Shown in pieces: positions 12,467 through 22,423 of a DNA stretch of 64,000 nucleotides (position 1 is the first letter of the stretch; every line of letters starts with the position of its first letter). The DNA is from Brachionus koreanus (lineage: Eukaryota > Rotifera > Eurotatoria > Ploima > Brachionidae). Where the stretch lies: positions 2,693,430-2,757,429 of the forward strand of contig PJRA01000508.1 of NCBI GenBank assembly GCA_016987375.1. The letters run 5' to 3'. Position numbers and translations under genes: made by a program. The notes beneath the pieces were generated by a model. The model saw nothing but the letters and a program-made list of their open reading frames with translations, made no database searches and was not told where the DNA came from.

Positions 12467-13309
12467 ACGTATGCAGCTGAATATATCAATGGTAACTTTT
12501 TAAATGCCCAAATAATTTGATACACCGTTTAGATTTGAAAAATATTTTTGAAATTGTCTCAATATTATATTTTGATTTATGTTATTTTTCTTTTCATTGT
12601 TGAAAATTTTATTTTAAATTTTTTCATATAATTTTTTTTTTGTTTTAAATTGAATTTTTGTTCATAAAAAAAAAAAATAAAATAAAATCTACTAATTGTC
12701 TAGTGCGATAATTTTGATAAACTAGGCATAATTATTATTTAATACATACTAATATATGATAGATAAATTTGTTCAGATAAAATATGATAATTATTAAATG
12801 AGTTTTGTTTTCCTTTAAGCTATAAAAAAACTAACGAAAATACACTATAATCTCGTTGTTTTAATATTAATAGCTTTTCTAAACTTTTCAAACATGAAGA
12901 AACAGTTGTGAATTTTTTCTTTTGCTTTATTCACTCATTAATGAATGTTTAACCAAGTATACTCAGAACCATATTTTCCATCATAGAAAATTATTTGATT
13001 CTAATAATAACAAGCTATATTTTTTGCCAAAAGCTTTTCAAATAGGACATAACCCCTTCGATAGATGTTTAAATCATCTTTATTCTTAAATAAAAAGTTG
13101 ACAAAAAAGTTTTCAGTCATATGATTTTTTTCAATATTCATCAATAGTTCATAAAGTAATGGAACAAAAAATCTTTAAGATTTTGAGTAATTTTACTGTT
13201 AACTCCAATAAACCCATGTTAGTTTGAAGAAGGCATCTTTCAGGCTTTAAAATTTTGGACGCCGTCTTGTGAATAAACTATCATAGTTTTAATAAAAATT
13301 AGCAAAAAT
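12467..13309. other. intergenic, Ras 3' UTR and spacer
   Basis: The first 200 nt are probably the Ras 3' UTR with AAATAAAATAAAAT signals. The remainder is unstructured AT-rich sequence with no supportable gene. Confidence 0.4.
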
Positions 13310-13920
13310 TTATTGCATAGGACTTGACTTGAGTTGATGACATTTGTCACATTTGGACTTCGAGACAATGATCCCTTTTAGTTCTTTAATGCTTGCTTTT
13401 AACTTCATCTGTATTTGCTCGAATTTCTCACTGTTATATTTGTCCAAATCTAAGAAGAGACTGTAGTATGGATCAAGTTTGAAATATTTCCTACTTGACA
13501 TTTCTTTACTGTTTTTGATAATACCAAAATTTGTCGGTCTAGCTTTGGTTTTGCACAGATCATGATCCTTCATCAATGTTTTAAGCTAGGCTGTATGTCT
13601 TTGCTTCTTCTCGAATTAAGTTTTTTGATTTAGCAGCTTTACAAATGTATTTATTTGATAAGTGACATGAACGTTTCATGAATGGTTCAAGATTATAAAT
13701 TTCAGTTGATTTGGTGTCTCTAGGTTTGTCGAAAAAGTACTTTATGGCTTTTCACTGTATTTTCTAATAAATTTTTATTTTTCTTGGACACGACTAGTGG
13801 AGCCAAAGGAATAAAGTCGAAAATTGGTCTAATAGGTCCTTTGTATGTGATCATTTTGATTTTACTCGATGCGCGAGTAGTTCTTTCTCTTTTACCCAAA
13901 AAGTTGCCAAAAAAAAGAAC
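13310..13920 (-). pseudogene. decayed ORF of unknown origin
   Basis: The minus strand reads as protein-like blocks in several frames: FLGKRERTTRASSKIKM, then GPIRPIFDFIPLAPLVV, then FMKRSCHLSNKYICKAAKS. A final open piece of 88 codons ends with CDKCHQLKSSPMQ. Base composition is less AT-rich than the surroundings, and stops or shifts separate the blocks near 13580 and 13730. I do not recognise the family. A degenerated transposable-element ORF or a broken gene are both possible, and no catalytic motif is visible. Confidence 0.35.
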
Positions 13921-14460
13921 ATCTTCATTAATAATTAATATTATCTTTATGATATGAATATTTCAATGATAAAATGAAGTTTATGATCAAATTTTCAAAA
14001 ATTTAAAAAAAAAGATTTTTAATCATTTTTAATTAAATTAATAAATGAAGAGACATTTTTTCATGCATAGTCAAATATTGAGCAAAAATCTGCATGCAAT
14101 TGAAATTTTTGCACAGATTTGCAGACACAAAAAGATTGAGATTAACATTAAATATCTACTTAGAAAACGTAATTCTGTATAAAATTTATTTAATTTATAA
14201 AACTTGAAATCAAAAATATTTAAATATCTTTTTTAAATAAAATTTTTGAACATAATTATTTTAATTTGATCATAAACTTCATTTGCCAATATTTTGATCA
14301 ATTTATTATAAATCTCCAAGCTGCTTTACAGTATTCTAGATGCGGTCTTAAAAGTTGTTAATTGTCTAGAATTTGAAGGCATTTTTGAGTCGAGCAAGAA
14401 CTCTATTTGTCTTCTGGATTGCCTTGTCCAACTGCTATTTAGCTAGTTATCAAACTTTTA
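13921..14460. other. intergenic AT-rich stretch
   Basis: No gene was seen. A weak LINE-like trace may be present around 14340-14450: the minus strand reads like a C-terminal reverse-transcriptase tail but is too degraded to call. Confidence 0.3.
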
Positions 14461-15580
14461 ACGGGTGCCCAATAATGCTTGTTCAAAGCTTTATATTGAA
14501 AAAAAAAACATGATCCGATTAAGATAAAATTATGAAATTTTGTATAATTTTTAATGAAAAAAATTAATTTAAAATTGATTAATAATTTATTTAAACTTAA
14601 AATTTGTTTGGTTGTCGGTTTAACTTTTTTTTTTGCATAAACTCTAAAATTAATTTAAAATATTTAAAAAATATCAAAAATTTAAAAATTTAAACAATAA
14701 AAATGTTGAATAGTTCTCGTAAAGCTTATTGCTTTGGTCAACATCATCAAAATGGTTTAAAAAATTCTGAAATTTTTTGAAGAATTTATCGAGGAAATTA
14801 AAAGAGGAGTCAAAAAAGTACCTATTGAACTGATAACAAGCGCTGTCAATTGCTTTACCAAGAGAGTAAGAGATGTCGAGAATGCAAAAGGTAAATATTG
14901 TCAAAACTGATGATAAACCGTTTGTGATACATATAAAAACTATACCGAATAAAAAAAATAATTTCAAAGTTTATTTAAATTATTAATCAATTTTAAATTA
15001 ATTTTTTTTCATTAAAACGTTGTACCACTATTAAGTATTATATATTATTTTGTAGCTTAGGCATTATGCTTTTAAACGATATACTTTCTATACTTACTTT
15101 ATATTAAAATTGTTGAAATATTCATCTATTAAAAGGAACATATCCTAAATTTAAAAAAACTTGTAAAAAAGTTCTAAACATCAAATTTTTATATATTCAA
15201 GGTAATCATTTAATAGCATTTTTTTAAAATTATTAGTGTATAAAATTTTAAGTTAATATCTATTTCCAATCAGAAGATATTTAGAAAAAATTATCCGATT
15301 AAAATAAATTATGGCTCATTTTAATCAAGATAAAATTCTGTACAACATGATATATCATACTAGTATTCCAATTTACTTAACCTTCCAGGACAACTTAGGA
15401 GTCAGGATATGCGTCCCAACTGAGCGTATACATGAAAAAAATGAATAACTAAAAAAACAATTATTATTTTCAGGAAATAGACAAAATTCTGTATAAGACT
15501 ATACATTTTCATAATTTTATCTTAATCGGATCATGGTTTTTTTCAATTTAAAGTTTCGGACAAGCATTATTTGGTGAAAC
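14461..15580. mobile_element. TIR-bounded DNA element of about 1.1 kb
   Basis: The left end reads ACGGGTGCCCAATAATGCTT and then, after about 30 nt, CATGATCCGATTAAGATAAA. The inverse complement of 15480-15580 reads CACCAAATAATGCTTGTCC and then CATGATCCGATTAAGATAAA. The arms are therefore about 90-100 bp. The left end follows a TA. A third, internal, weaker copy of the arm motif (CCGATTAAAATAAATTATG) lies near 15297. The interior holds a small minus-strand ORF (14674-14967) but no recognisable transposase. It is probably a non-autonomous Tc1/mariner-like unit. Confidence 0.6.
14674..14967 (-). CDS. small hypothetical secreted protein inside a TIR element
   Basis: A 97-codon open frame begins MKLFFLFGIVFICITNG, a plausible signal peptide, followed by a Phe-rich region (FKKFQNFLNHFDDVD). 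I recognise no domain. It lies wholly within the TIR-bounded element at 14461-15580. It could be cargo of the element, a captured exon, or a chance frame in AT-rich DNA, where Phe/Lys/Asn-rich frames are common. No splice or expression evidence can be read from the sequence. Confidence 0.25.
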   Translation of the reverse strand: MKLFFLFGIVFICITNGLSSVLTIFTFCILDISYSLGKAIDSACYQFNRYFFDSSFNFLDKFFKKFQNFLNHFDDVDQSNKLYENYSTFLLFKFLNF

Positions 15581-16746
15581 ATGCTTGTGTGAGGTATCTA
15601 TCTTCATGGTAAAAGATATTTGAGAAGTCCTTTTGGAGCCAAAAATATATTTTTGCATTTATTTTGGTTAAACTTCATGTACCAAGTGTCAGCACATTTA
15701 ACTTTCTTGTCAATATCTTCTTGAACCAGTTTTAGGTCAAGCGAATTATGTATGAATTATGAATTACACAACCAGGACATTCAGCCAGTCTGACCTAAAT
15801 TTATTTACAATTTTTCTTTGCTTTATTAATTTATAAATGATATAATCAAAAAAATTTTTTTTTAAATAAAAGTCAAAAAATTATTTTTTTAAATAAAAGT
15901 CAAAAAATTATTAATTAATTGCAATTTTTTGCGTTTAAATGATTCGACCAATTCCCATCTTTTTCAATAACTATTTTAATAACCTAATTAAAGCCCTTTA
16001 AACTTTTTTAGTTAAAAAAAATTTTCATATGAATTCAAATCAGAAGCATTTGGAGGATATTGTACCACTACGGTACAAGTAAATAAACATGTTTTGTTGT
16101 CTATTTATCTATATTATTTATTTTTTAGATTTTTTGCACATAATCTTTATTGAAATTTTACATATTTAAATTTAATGCTAGTCCAAGCAAATTTTACTTA
16201 GTTGAAGCTGTCTTCTGATTATTAAAAAGAATACTGATTAAAAAAGTTAAATTGTTTAAAACTCTTTTGAGTTATTAAATAATAAATCCATTAAAAAAAA
16301 TAAAATAAAATTTTTTGGATACTATTTTTGTCAAAAATTATTTATATCATTTTTAAATTAAAAGCTAACTTTTTGAAAAACTAGAACTAGAAATCTCTAT
16401 TTACTCTAGAAAAATAAAAATTTGTCTCCTAATGATTATTTTTTAAAGTGTTCTAGCTTGTTTGAAATCAGATTTAGTCATTGATTGAACAACTTTCGTT
16501 GTTTTTTGTTTCTTTCTTTTTCAATTTTGTTCAAAATATTTTCATAAACAACTCTTGTTGCTAAACTCTACTATTAACTTCATAAGATTAATTATTTAAA
16601 AAAACTTGTCAATTAGAATCATGCTATTTTAAAGCACACATTTAATTTTTTTGAATTAAATATTTACTTCGAAAAAATAATTATTTTGTAAGAATTCTTT
16701 GGTATAAATGCTCAAAAAATAATTTTCTAAATAACTAGCAGTTAGA
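15581..16746. other. intergenic region upstream of PLAC8 gene
   Basis: AT-rich spacer with a short direct duplication (AAAAAATTATTTTTTTAAAT then AAAAGTCAAAAAATTA) around 15850-15910. I see no gene in it. Promoter elements for the downstream PLAC8 gene must be here but are not identifiable by eye. Confidence 0.35.
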
Positions 16747-17245
16747 ATGAGTTCTGTGACAGATCAGCCCAAATCAAGTGGATTCGACTATACCAACGAG
16801 TTTCATCACAGTTTGTTTGATTGCTGTGCTGACCCAAAAAATGCTCTATTCGCATTTTTTTGTCTACCCATGTAATAAGATATCTTTTCAAATTTTTAAT
16901 TTAATTTTTTGTTCAAATAGATTTATGTGTAAATTGCACAGTGAAGCTGGAGTAATTTTAAACCAAAAATAAAAGAAAGAAAAACATAGAAAATTAAACT
17001 TTTTTATTAGCAATGTTTCTGTACTCCATTTTTATGCCCACAATCACCGGTAATGCTCAGAGCGTTTTTGCGTGCCCACTACAAAATTGAGGGTACATTT
17101 TGGAAAGACATTTTGATAACAGGATGGTAATTTTAGCCAACAAAATAAAAATTCAAATTAAAAACTAATTTTAAATTACATAAGTTGTCCGTGTTGTTCG
17201 GCTATTCAATTAATGGCTGAGATTAAAGCCAATGGTGACAGCTAA
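16747..17245 (+). CDS. PLAC8-domain (cysteine-rich) protein
   Basis: Four exons at 16747-16871, 16921-16951, 17011-17126 and 17185-17245 give 110 residues with matching phases. The length is typical for the family. Family hallmarks are present: an N-terminal LFDCCADPKNALFAFFCLP block (usual form 'glfdCf.dp..C....fCP'), and a C-terminal block HYKIEGTFWKDILITGCCPC CSAIQLMAEI. The latter matches 'R.kygIeGs...D.l..ffCp.C.l.Qe.rE'. Members include placenta-specific 8, cornifelin and plant FWL/PCR proteins, small membrane-associated proteins of varied roles. The middle cysteines differ from vertebrate members (PIFMCKLHSEAGQCFC). The gene converges with the CAP gene; the stop codons are 73 nt apart, so the 3' UTRs must be very short or overlapping. 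Confidence 0.85.
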
Positions 17246-17318
17246 ACTAAAATCAAAATTTCTAATTTTTTTTTTAATTTTCAAAATAAAAATCTACTAA
17301 AATTTAAGAATTTATTTT

Positions 17319-17945
17319 TTAAAATAAAGGCTGATTTACGTTTTCGCTAAATTTTCCAATAATATTTCCACAAGGAAAGTAATTGGTAACAAAATATGCC
17401 CTTCCATTAGCAGAAAACGCTATTCCAAAGCCAACTTGTTTACTTGATTTCCAAATTAACTGGGTAAAATGACCGGTGCCGTGTTGAGGTCCCATGAATT
17501 TGTATTGAAAAATTTCATTATACCAATCGAAGGTTATTTTTTTTGCAGTCATTGAAGGATCCCTAAAATCAAAAGAGTACACATTTTCGCCCAAATCTTG
17601 GTTCATATATTTATTGTTACTGTGAGCTATTCGGCCTGTTTTAGCCATTTGATTCGCATATTGTTGTGATATTAAGCTTATTTCCTGATTGAGAGCTAGT
17701 GAATCAAAGCCATGTCTACTTCTACACTCATTGTGGCAATCAAACACTTCTTTAATAAATTTTTCGCAATCAAATTTCAAAATATTTTTTTTCAAAGAAA
17801 ACAAGCAATTCTGTTTGGCAATAGCGGCTGAATTTTTATTCCGATCAAAATTTTTTGTATCATCATCAGTTTCATCTGAAGCTGAATAATTTTCTCTTAC
17901 AGCTTTTTCAGCAATTTGCAATATTTGTTTGATAGATTCATTCAT
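17319..17945 (-). CDS. GAPR-1-like CAP/SCP-domain protein
   Basis: A single-exon frame of 208 residues. Residues about 55-205 form a CAP domain closest to GLIPR2/GAPR-1. Seen are HNECRSRHG, the AHS histidine region, LGENVY, WYNEI and HGTGHFTQLIWKSSK (CAP signature with the metal-type His), then FVTNYFPCGNI and FSENV near the end. There is no signal peptide and the disulfide-rich tail of secreted CAP proteins is absent, consistent with a cytosolic or Golgi-membrane GAPR-1 type. The first 50 residues are Lys/Asp-rich and not conserved. An AATAAA on the minus strand lies within about 10 nt of the stop. An upstream 66-codon frame (17942-18142) ends by overlapping this ATG as ATGA. Confidence 0.9.
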   Translation of the reverse strand: MNESIKQILQIAEKAVRENYSASDETDDDTKNFDRNKNSAAIAKQNCLFSLKKNILKFDCEKFIKEVFDCHNECRSRHGFDSLALNQEISLISQQYANQMAKTGRIAHSNNKYMNQDLGENVYSFDFRDPSMTAKKITFDWYNEIFQYKFMGPQHGTGHFTQLIWKSSKQVGFGIAFSANGRAYFVTNYFPCGNIIGKFSENVNQPLF

Positions 17946-18142
17946 TTTGAGAAAAAGTAAAACAATCTGAATGTAAAAGCTTTATTTGCATGAAACAAAA
18001 AAGCCTTGCTTGCCATTAAAACTTGCTCAAGCGCAAAATTAAATATTGTTTTAACTAGAAATTTTTGGACATTTTTTTCTATTAAGTTTTTAGCATAATT
18101 TTTTTGTTCAAAAAGTTTAATAACATAGCTGCCATCTTTCAA
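17942..18142 (-). CDS. short upstream ORF overlapping the CAP start (uncertain)
   Basis: A 66-codon ORF (MKDGSYVIKLFEQKNYAKN..., ending FYFFSK) terminates at the TGA that shares bases with the CAP ATG (ATGA). I recognise no domain. It may be an upstream ORF in the CAP leader, a frameshifted N-terminal exon, or chance. The 4-nt overlap geometry is the only reason to record it. Confidence 0.2.
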   Translation of the reverse strand: MKDGSYVIKLFEQKNYAKNLIEKNVQKFLVKTIFNFALEQVLMASKAFLFHANKAFTFRLFYFFSK

Positions 18143-18387
18143 AGAATTAAAAAAAAATTAATCAAAATTTAACACTTATATTTAAAAAAAAATATGTTTT
18201 TTTCGAAGCTTTCATTAAAAATAATTTTGACTCAGAGAATGATTATTTTTTTCGAAATTTGTTTTTTTCAAATATTTACTTTAAAAACAAAAATCTTATA
18301 AATATTAGCTCTCATTGATAAACTATCATAAAATTTAAATTTCCAAATTTTTAAAATAAAGAAGCATAAGATTTTATTTTGATAATT

Positions 18388-19430
18388 TATCATAACGGGT
18401 GTAGAATAAAAAATGGCACAGAGCTAATTTTATCATAAATATTTTTTATTTAACTAAGGCTTTAAATTTTTTTTAAAATTATAATTGAACCCTCCTTTTT
18501 TGAAAAAAAAATATCACTTAAGGTATTGAACTCCATAATGACGTATCATATCGNNNNNNNNNNNNNNNNNNNNNNNNNNNNNNNNNNNNNNNNNNNNNNN
18601 NNNNNNNNNNNNNNNNNNNNNNNNNNNNNNNNNNNNNNNNNNNNNNNNNNNNNNNNNNNNNNNNNNNNNNNNNNNNNNNNNNNNNNNNNNNNNNNNNNNN
18701 NNNNNNNNNNNNNNNNNNNNNNNNNNNNNNNNNNNNNNNNNNNNNNNNNNNNNNNNNNNNNNNNNNNNNNNNNNNNNNNNNNNNNNNNNNNNNNNNNNNN
18801 NNNNNNNNNNNNNNNNNNNNNNNNNNNNNNNNNNNNNNNNNNNNNNNNNNNNNNNNNNNNNNNNNNNNNNNNNNNNNNNNNNNNNNNNNNNNNNNNNNNN
18901 NNNNNNNNNNNNNNNNNNNNNNNNNNNNNNNNNNNNNNNNNNNNNNNNNNNNNNNNNNNNNNNNNNNNNNNNNNNNNNNNNNNNNNNNNNNNNNNNNNNN
19001 NNNNNNNNNNNNNNNNNNNNNNNNNNNNNNNNNNNNNNNNNNNNNNNNNNNNNNNNNNNNNNNNNNNNNNNNNNNNNNNNNNNNNNNNNNNNNNNNNNNN
19101 NNNNNNNNNNNNNNNNNNNNNNNNNNNNNNNNNNNNNNNNNNNNNNNNNNNNNNNNNNNNNNNNNNNNNNNNNNNNNNNNNNNNNNNNNNNNNNNNNNNN
19201 NNNNNNNNNNNNNNNNNNNNNNNNNNNNNNNNNNNNNNNNNNNNNNNNNNNNNNNNNNNNNNNNNNNNNNNNNNNNNNNNNNNNNNNNNNNNNNNNNNNN
19301 NNATAAACAGAACATTTTTGTATCCAAGACAAGTGAATCACCTAACAACTTCAGCTTTTGGCAAATTTTTTTTACTTTTTACAAAGTTGTACAAATCTTT
19401 TTTGATGGTTTCGTACATTTTTTACTAACT
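18388..19430 (-). mobile_element. Tc1-like element copy 1, interrupted by assembly gap
   Basis: The left end ACGGGTGTAGAATAAAAAAT and the right part (ATAAACAGAACATTTTTGTA, then CACCTAACAACTTCAGCTTT) match the element at 22424-22800. The middle is replaced by the N gap 18554-19302, probably a repeat-caused assembly break. The long frames reported across the Ns are meaningless. The right part encodes, on the minus strand, the same N-terminal piece as copy 2. Confidence 0.65.
18554..19302. other. assembly gap (749 N)
   Basis: Run of N. It falls inside a Tc1-like repeat whose second copy is at 22424-22800. Confidence 1.
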
Positions 19431-19599
19431 TATCGAAAATTCAACTATTTGAAATAATTTTTGTTTACATGTAACATGTTTTTTGTCGTTTTATAATTTT
19501 AATTGATAATGGAGCGACAAAAATCAAAAAAGTCAGACACAAATAAAACATTTTTTAAATGTTTATTAAGGTTTAAATGATTGGCAAATACCAATTTCC

Positions 19600-19930
19600 G
19601 AGCTGTTCAGGAGTTTACAAAGACTAAACATGTTCTTTATCCTGGTAGTCACAAGCATGTTACTCCATCGCTATTTTTCTCAGATGTAACATACATTGAC
19701 TTTGACAGTAAAATAAAGCAATTTCTTAATGATGAACAAGTTTTTTGTTGGTTAGATAATAATAAATTTTATAAGGAAGAAGCCAAGATAAAATTCATTG
19801 ATCAAAATTTTAATCAAATATTTGAAGAGCTGAATTCATTTGATTGAAGAAAGTATCCAAATACCTAAAAGTTGGCGAAAGCTCAAAATGCAAAAAGAAG
19901 AAATGTTCTACTTATTTAAAAAAATCAAAT
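19600..19930 (+). pseudogene. fragment of bacterial-like SAM-dependent methyltransferase-type protein
   Basis: The frame at 19581-19847 has no in-frame ATG. It encodes VLYPGSHKHVTPSLFFSDVT, then YIDFDSKIKQFLNDE, then KFIDQNFNQIFEELNSFD, where it stops. From memory of the family, proteins of this type continue SFDLLISxYAGF. This recalls a class I methyltransferase-like family best known from bacteria and some eukaryotes. Another frame directly downstream (about 19848-19931) reads IQIPKSWRKLKMQKEEMF then YLFKKIK, like the end of such a protein. I infer an internal deletion plus frameshift in a dead copy. An alternative is a gene with a cryptic intron after NSFD. Confidence 0.45.
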
Positions 19931-19931
19931 A

Positions 19932-20683
19932 ATCTTAATTAAATTAATCTTTTTTTCAAAATTTTTACTTCAAACGCATTTCTAAAAAATGACAATTAGA
20001 TAAAACATTAATTATTTTAATTAAAAATTGGTAATTTACTTTAACTTTTAATAAAATTAAAATATTTGTTGGAAACTTTGATATTTTTAAAAAATTGTTT
20101 AAAAAGCATCAGCATCAACCAATTTAAATCATAAAATTTTTTTATATACAATATTTTTAGACCCATTTCTCAATTTAAAAATACTTTGAACACACTTTTA
20201 TTCGATATTTGCGCTATTCTGATTTTAACTGTTCAAATATATTTTTTAAAATTTAATATTTTATTCTAAATTGGATAAAAGTGTAAAATATTTTCACAAA
20301 TTTAGTAAGATGTTTCAAAAGTCTAATAAAACAATCAATATTTTAATACATTTTCCTTAACTTATGTTTTCTATTTTCCAAAAATTTAATAAAAAAAGGC
20401 AAAAATATATCAATTTATTGTGTAAACAAGTCAAAGTTATAAAATAATTGAATAAATTATTTAATAGCGTTTTTTCTTGTCGCAAAAATTTAAATAGAAA
20501 AATGAAATCCTAATTTTAAAATTGGACCAAACAGGAAATAATTTTATTAAGAACAAACATTTAACTTCTTTTAAAAGTCTTTTAAAATATTAAATTGAAT
20601 ATTTTTGTTAGAATTTAGAACTAAGTAAATTTTGGTAAAGCAATAAAAATTTTAACCAAGACCAAAGAGAGAGAGAGATAAAA
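19932..20683. other. intergenic, upstream of DEG/ENaC gene
   Basis: AT-rich spacer. A GAGAGAGAGA run at 20668-20677 lies just before the start codon, probably in the 5' leader. I see nothing else. Confidence 0.4.
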
Positions 20684-22072
20684 ATGAAAAATATTTATTT
20701 AAATCAACTTAAAAAACAATTAGAATCGAGCACCATACATGCCATTCCAAATGTTTTAAGAACAAAAAGTCAAATTAGTCGAATTTTATGGATTTTTGCA
20801 TTTATTTTTTCTTTTTCGGCATGCATATATTCAATTATTTCGATTTTTATCAGCTATTTTGAGTTCAAAGTAATTGTCAAAATGGAACTAGAACAGTCAT
20901 TTGATGAAGAATTTCCAGCAGTAACTTTTTGCAATGTAAACCCATTCGATTTCTCTCTAAATGAAAATCAAGCTAAGATTAACGATTTTTTAAATGAATC
21001 TGGAACTGAAAATTGTAAACCAAGTACAAAATATAATTTAAATGATGCAGTGCCAAATTTAAAGAGATTTAGCCTTGAAAAAATGCTAATTTTTTGTCAT
21101 TATGATAAGCTTGATTGTAATATTGATGATTTTGTTGAATTTAATACACCAATGTTCGGAAGTTGTTATACTTACAATTCCGGCAGAAATTCAAGTGGTC
21201 ATAAAATACCAATTAGAAAAAAGACTCGTCCAGAATTGATAAGTGGTCTAAATTTAGAATTATTTATTGGTGCACCAGAATATCAGCCATGTTGGGAGAA
21301 AAGATATGGCGCTATAGTTAGCGTGCATGATCGTTCATCGCCTCCTATAATTACCGAAGAGGGCATGATGGTTCAAACTGGATCTGAAACAAATTTAATT
21401 TTGAATAAAGTAAACATAAAAAAATTGCCAAAGCCATACAGTAATTGTGTTAAAGATTTGACTAACAGAAATGAGGTTGATTCCATTTATTATAAAAACA
21501 CATTCAACTCTATTAATAAAGAATATAAACAAAATAGATGTATACTTAATTGTTCGATTAATAGAACAATTGAGGAAAATATCAAAAGATGCAGTCCTTT
21601 AACTTTTACAACTCAATTTGAGAAAAATAGTTGCATAAATAATTTCACCAAAGAATCCAATCACTTCAAATTTTGCTCTAATGAATGTCCAGTTGAATGT
21701 AATTTTATTTTTTACAACATTAAAAACACTGCGTCAAGCTTTCCATCCAAATCCTATTCATCTTATTTATTATCAAATAAGTCTTTTCGATCAAAATTTC
21801 CTTACGAGAACATAAGTTTGGAACAAGTTAAAGAGAGTGTCGTATCAGTCAATGTCTATTTTGAGACAAACTTCAATCAAATCACTGAAGAAGTACCTGC
21901 ATTAGATTTTTTGTCCTTATTAGGCAATTTAGGAGGTCAACTTGGACTGTTTCTGGGAGCCAGTGTTCTTACTTTTGCAGAAATATTCGAAATGATTTTT
22001 GAACTTTCAGTTTTATTTTTCAAGGATGGTTTTAAAAAAGATATAAATCAAAAAGTTATTTCTCTTAAATAA
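20684..22072 (+). CDS. DEG/ENaC (amiloride-sensitive) sodium channel subunit, intronless
   Basis: One exon of 462 residues. It has a short cytosolic N-terminus, TM1 at about 34-58 (RILWIFAFIFSFSACIYSII), and the post-TM1 signature FPAVTFCNVNPFDF. A large Cys-rich extracellular loop follows, with the CSNECPVECNFIFY-type cluster. The C-terminal TM2 includes LGNLGGQLGLFLGASVLTFA, containing the GxS selectivity filter (GAS). The architecture and length fit a complete trimeric Na+ channel subunit, in the style of peptide-gated FaNaC or acid-sensing channels. The conserved gating motif His-Gly before TM1 reads His-Ala (STIHAIPNV). The cytosolic C-tail is very short. An AATAAA at about 22108 lies 36 nt after the stop. 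The gene is flanked on both sides by Tc1-like copies. Confidence 0.93.
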   Translation: MKNIYLNQLKKQLESSTIHAIPNVLRTKSQISRILWIFAFIFSFSACIYSIISIFISYFEFKVIVKMELEQSFDEEFPAVTFCNVNPFDFSLNENQAKINDFLNESGTENCKPSTKYNLNDAVPNLKRFSLEKMLIFCHYDKLDCNIDDFVEFNTPMFGSCYTYNSGRNSSGHKIPIRKKTRPELISGLNLELFIGAPEYQPCWEKRYGAIVSVHDRSSPPIITEEGMMVQTGSETNLILNKVNIKKLPKPYSNCVKDLTNRNEVDSIYYKNTFNSINKEYKQNRCILNCSINRTIEENIKRCSPLTFTTQFEKNSCINNFTKESNHFKFCSNECPVECNFIFYNIKNTASSFPSKSYSSYLLSNKSFRSKFPYENISLEQVKESVVSVNVYFETNFNQITEEVPALDFLSLLGNLGGQLGLFLGASVLTFAEIFEMIFELSVLFFKDGFKKDINQKVISLK

Positions 22073-22139
22073 CAATTTTAAAGAATGAAATTTATCTTTT
22101 ATTTTACAAATAAAGTTTTACCAAATAAAAACTCGTATA

Positions 22140-22365
22140 ACATACACTCATTCAAATTTAGAAATCGAACTACTGGAATCAAGATTCAATAGACTATTTG
22201 AAAAATTCTTATATACAAGAACTAAACATAAACAAATTAACAGAGGCCTCAACGACTTTATACCAGATATATAATCTTTTTATGAACTTAATACAGTTGG
22301 CTGAAAGGAAGGACTAAGTTCCATTCCAAACTACCAGGCTTTAACACAAACTAAATTTTTAATAA
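22140..22365 (+). pseudogene. probable LINE 3' fragment
   Basis: Reads EIELLESRFNRLFEKFLYTR then TKHKQINRGLNDFIPDI before a stop. This resembles the C-terminal tail of non-LTR retrotransposon ORF2 ('i..L..R...L..kf'). About 90 nt later an AATAATAATAAT tail follows, as expected of a LINE 3' end. The match is short. Confidence 0.35.
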
Positions 22366-22423
22366 TAATAATATTCGTTTTTAATTAAATTTTCTTTTGC
22401 TTTTATTTTATTTTTATTTCTTT

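Noticed and set aside
18514..19428. Long open frames of about 275-300 codons on both strands
   Set aside because: They consist almost entirely of N from the assembly gap; no coding content.
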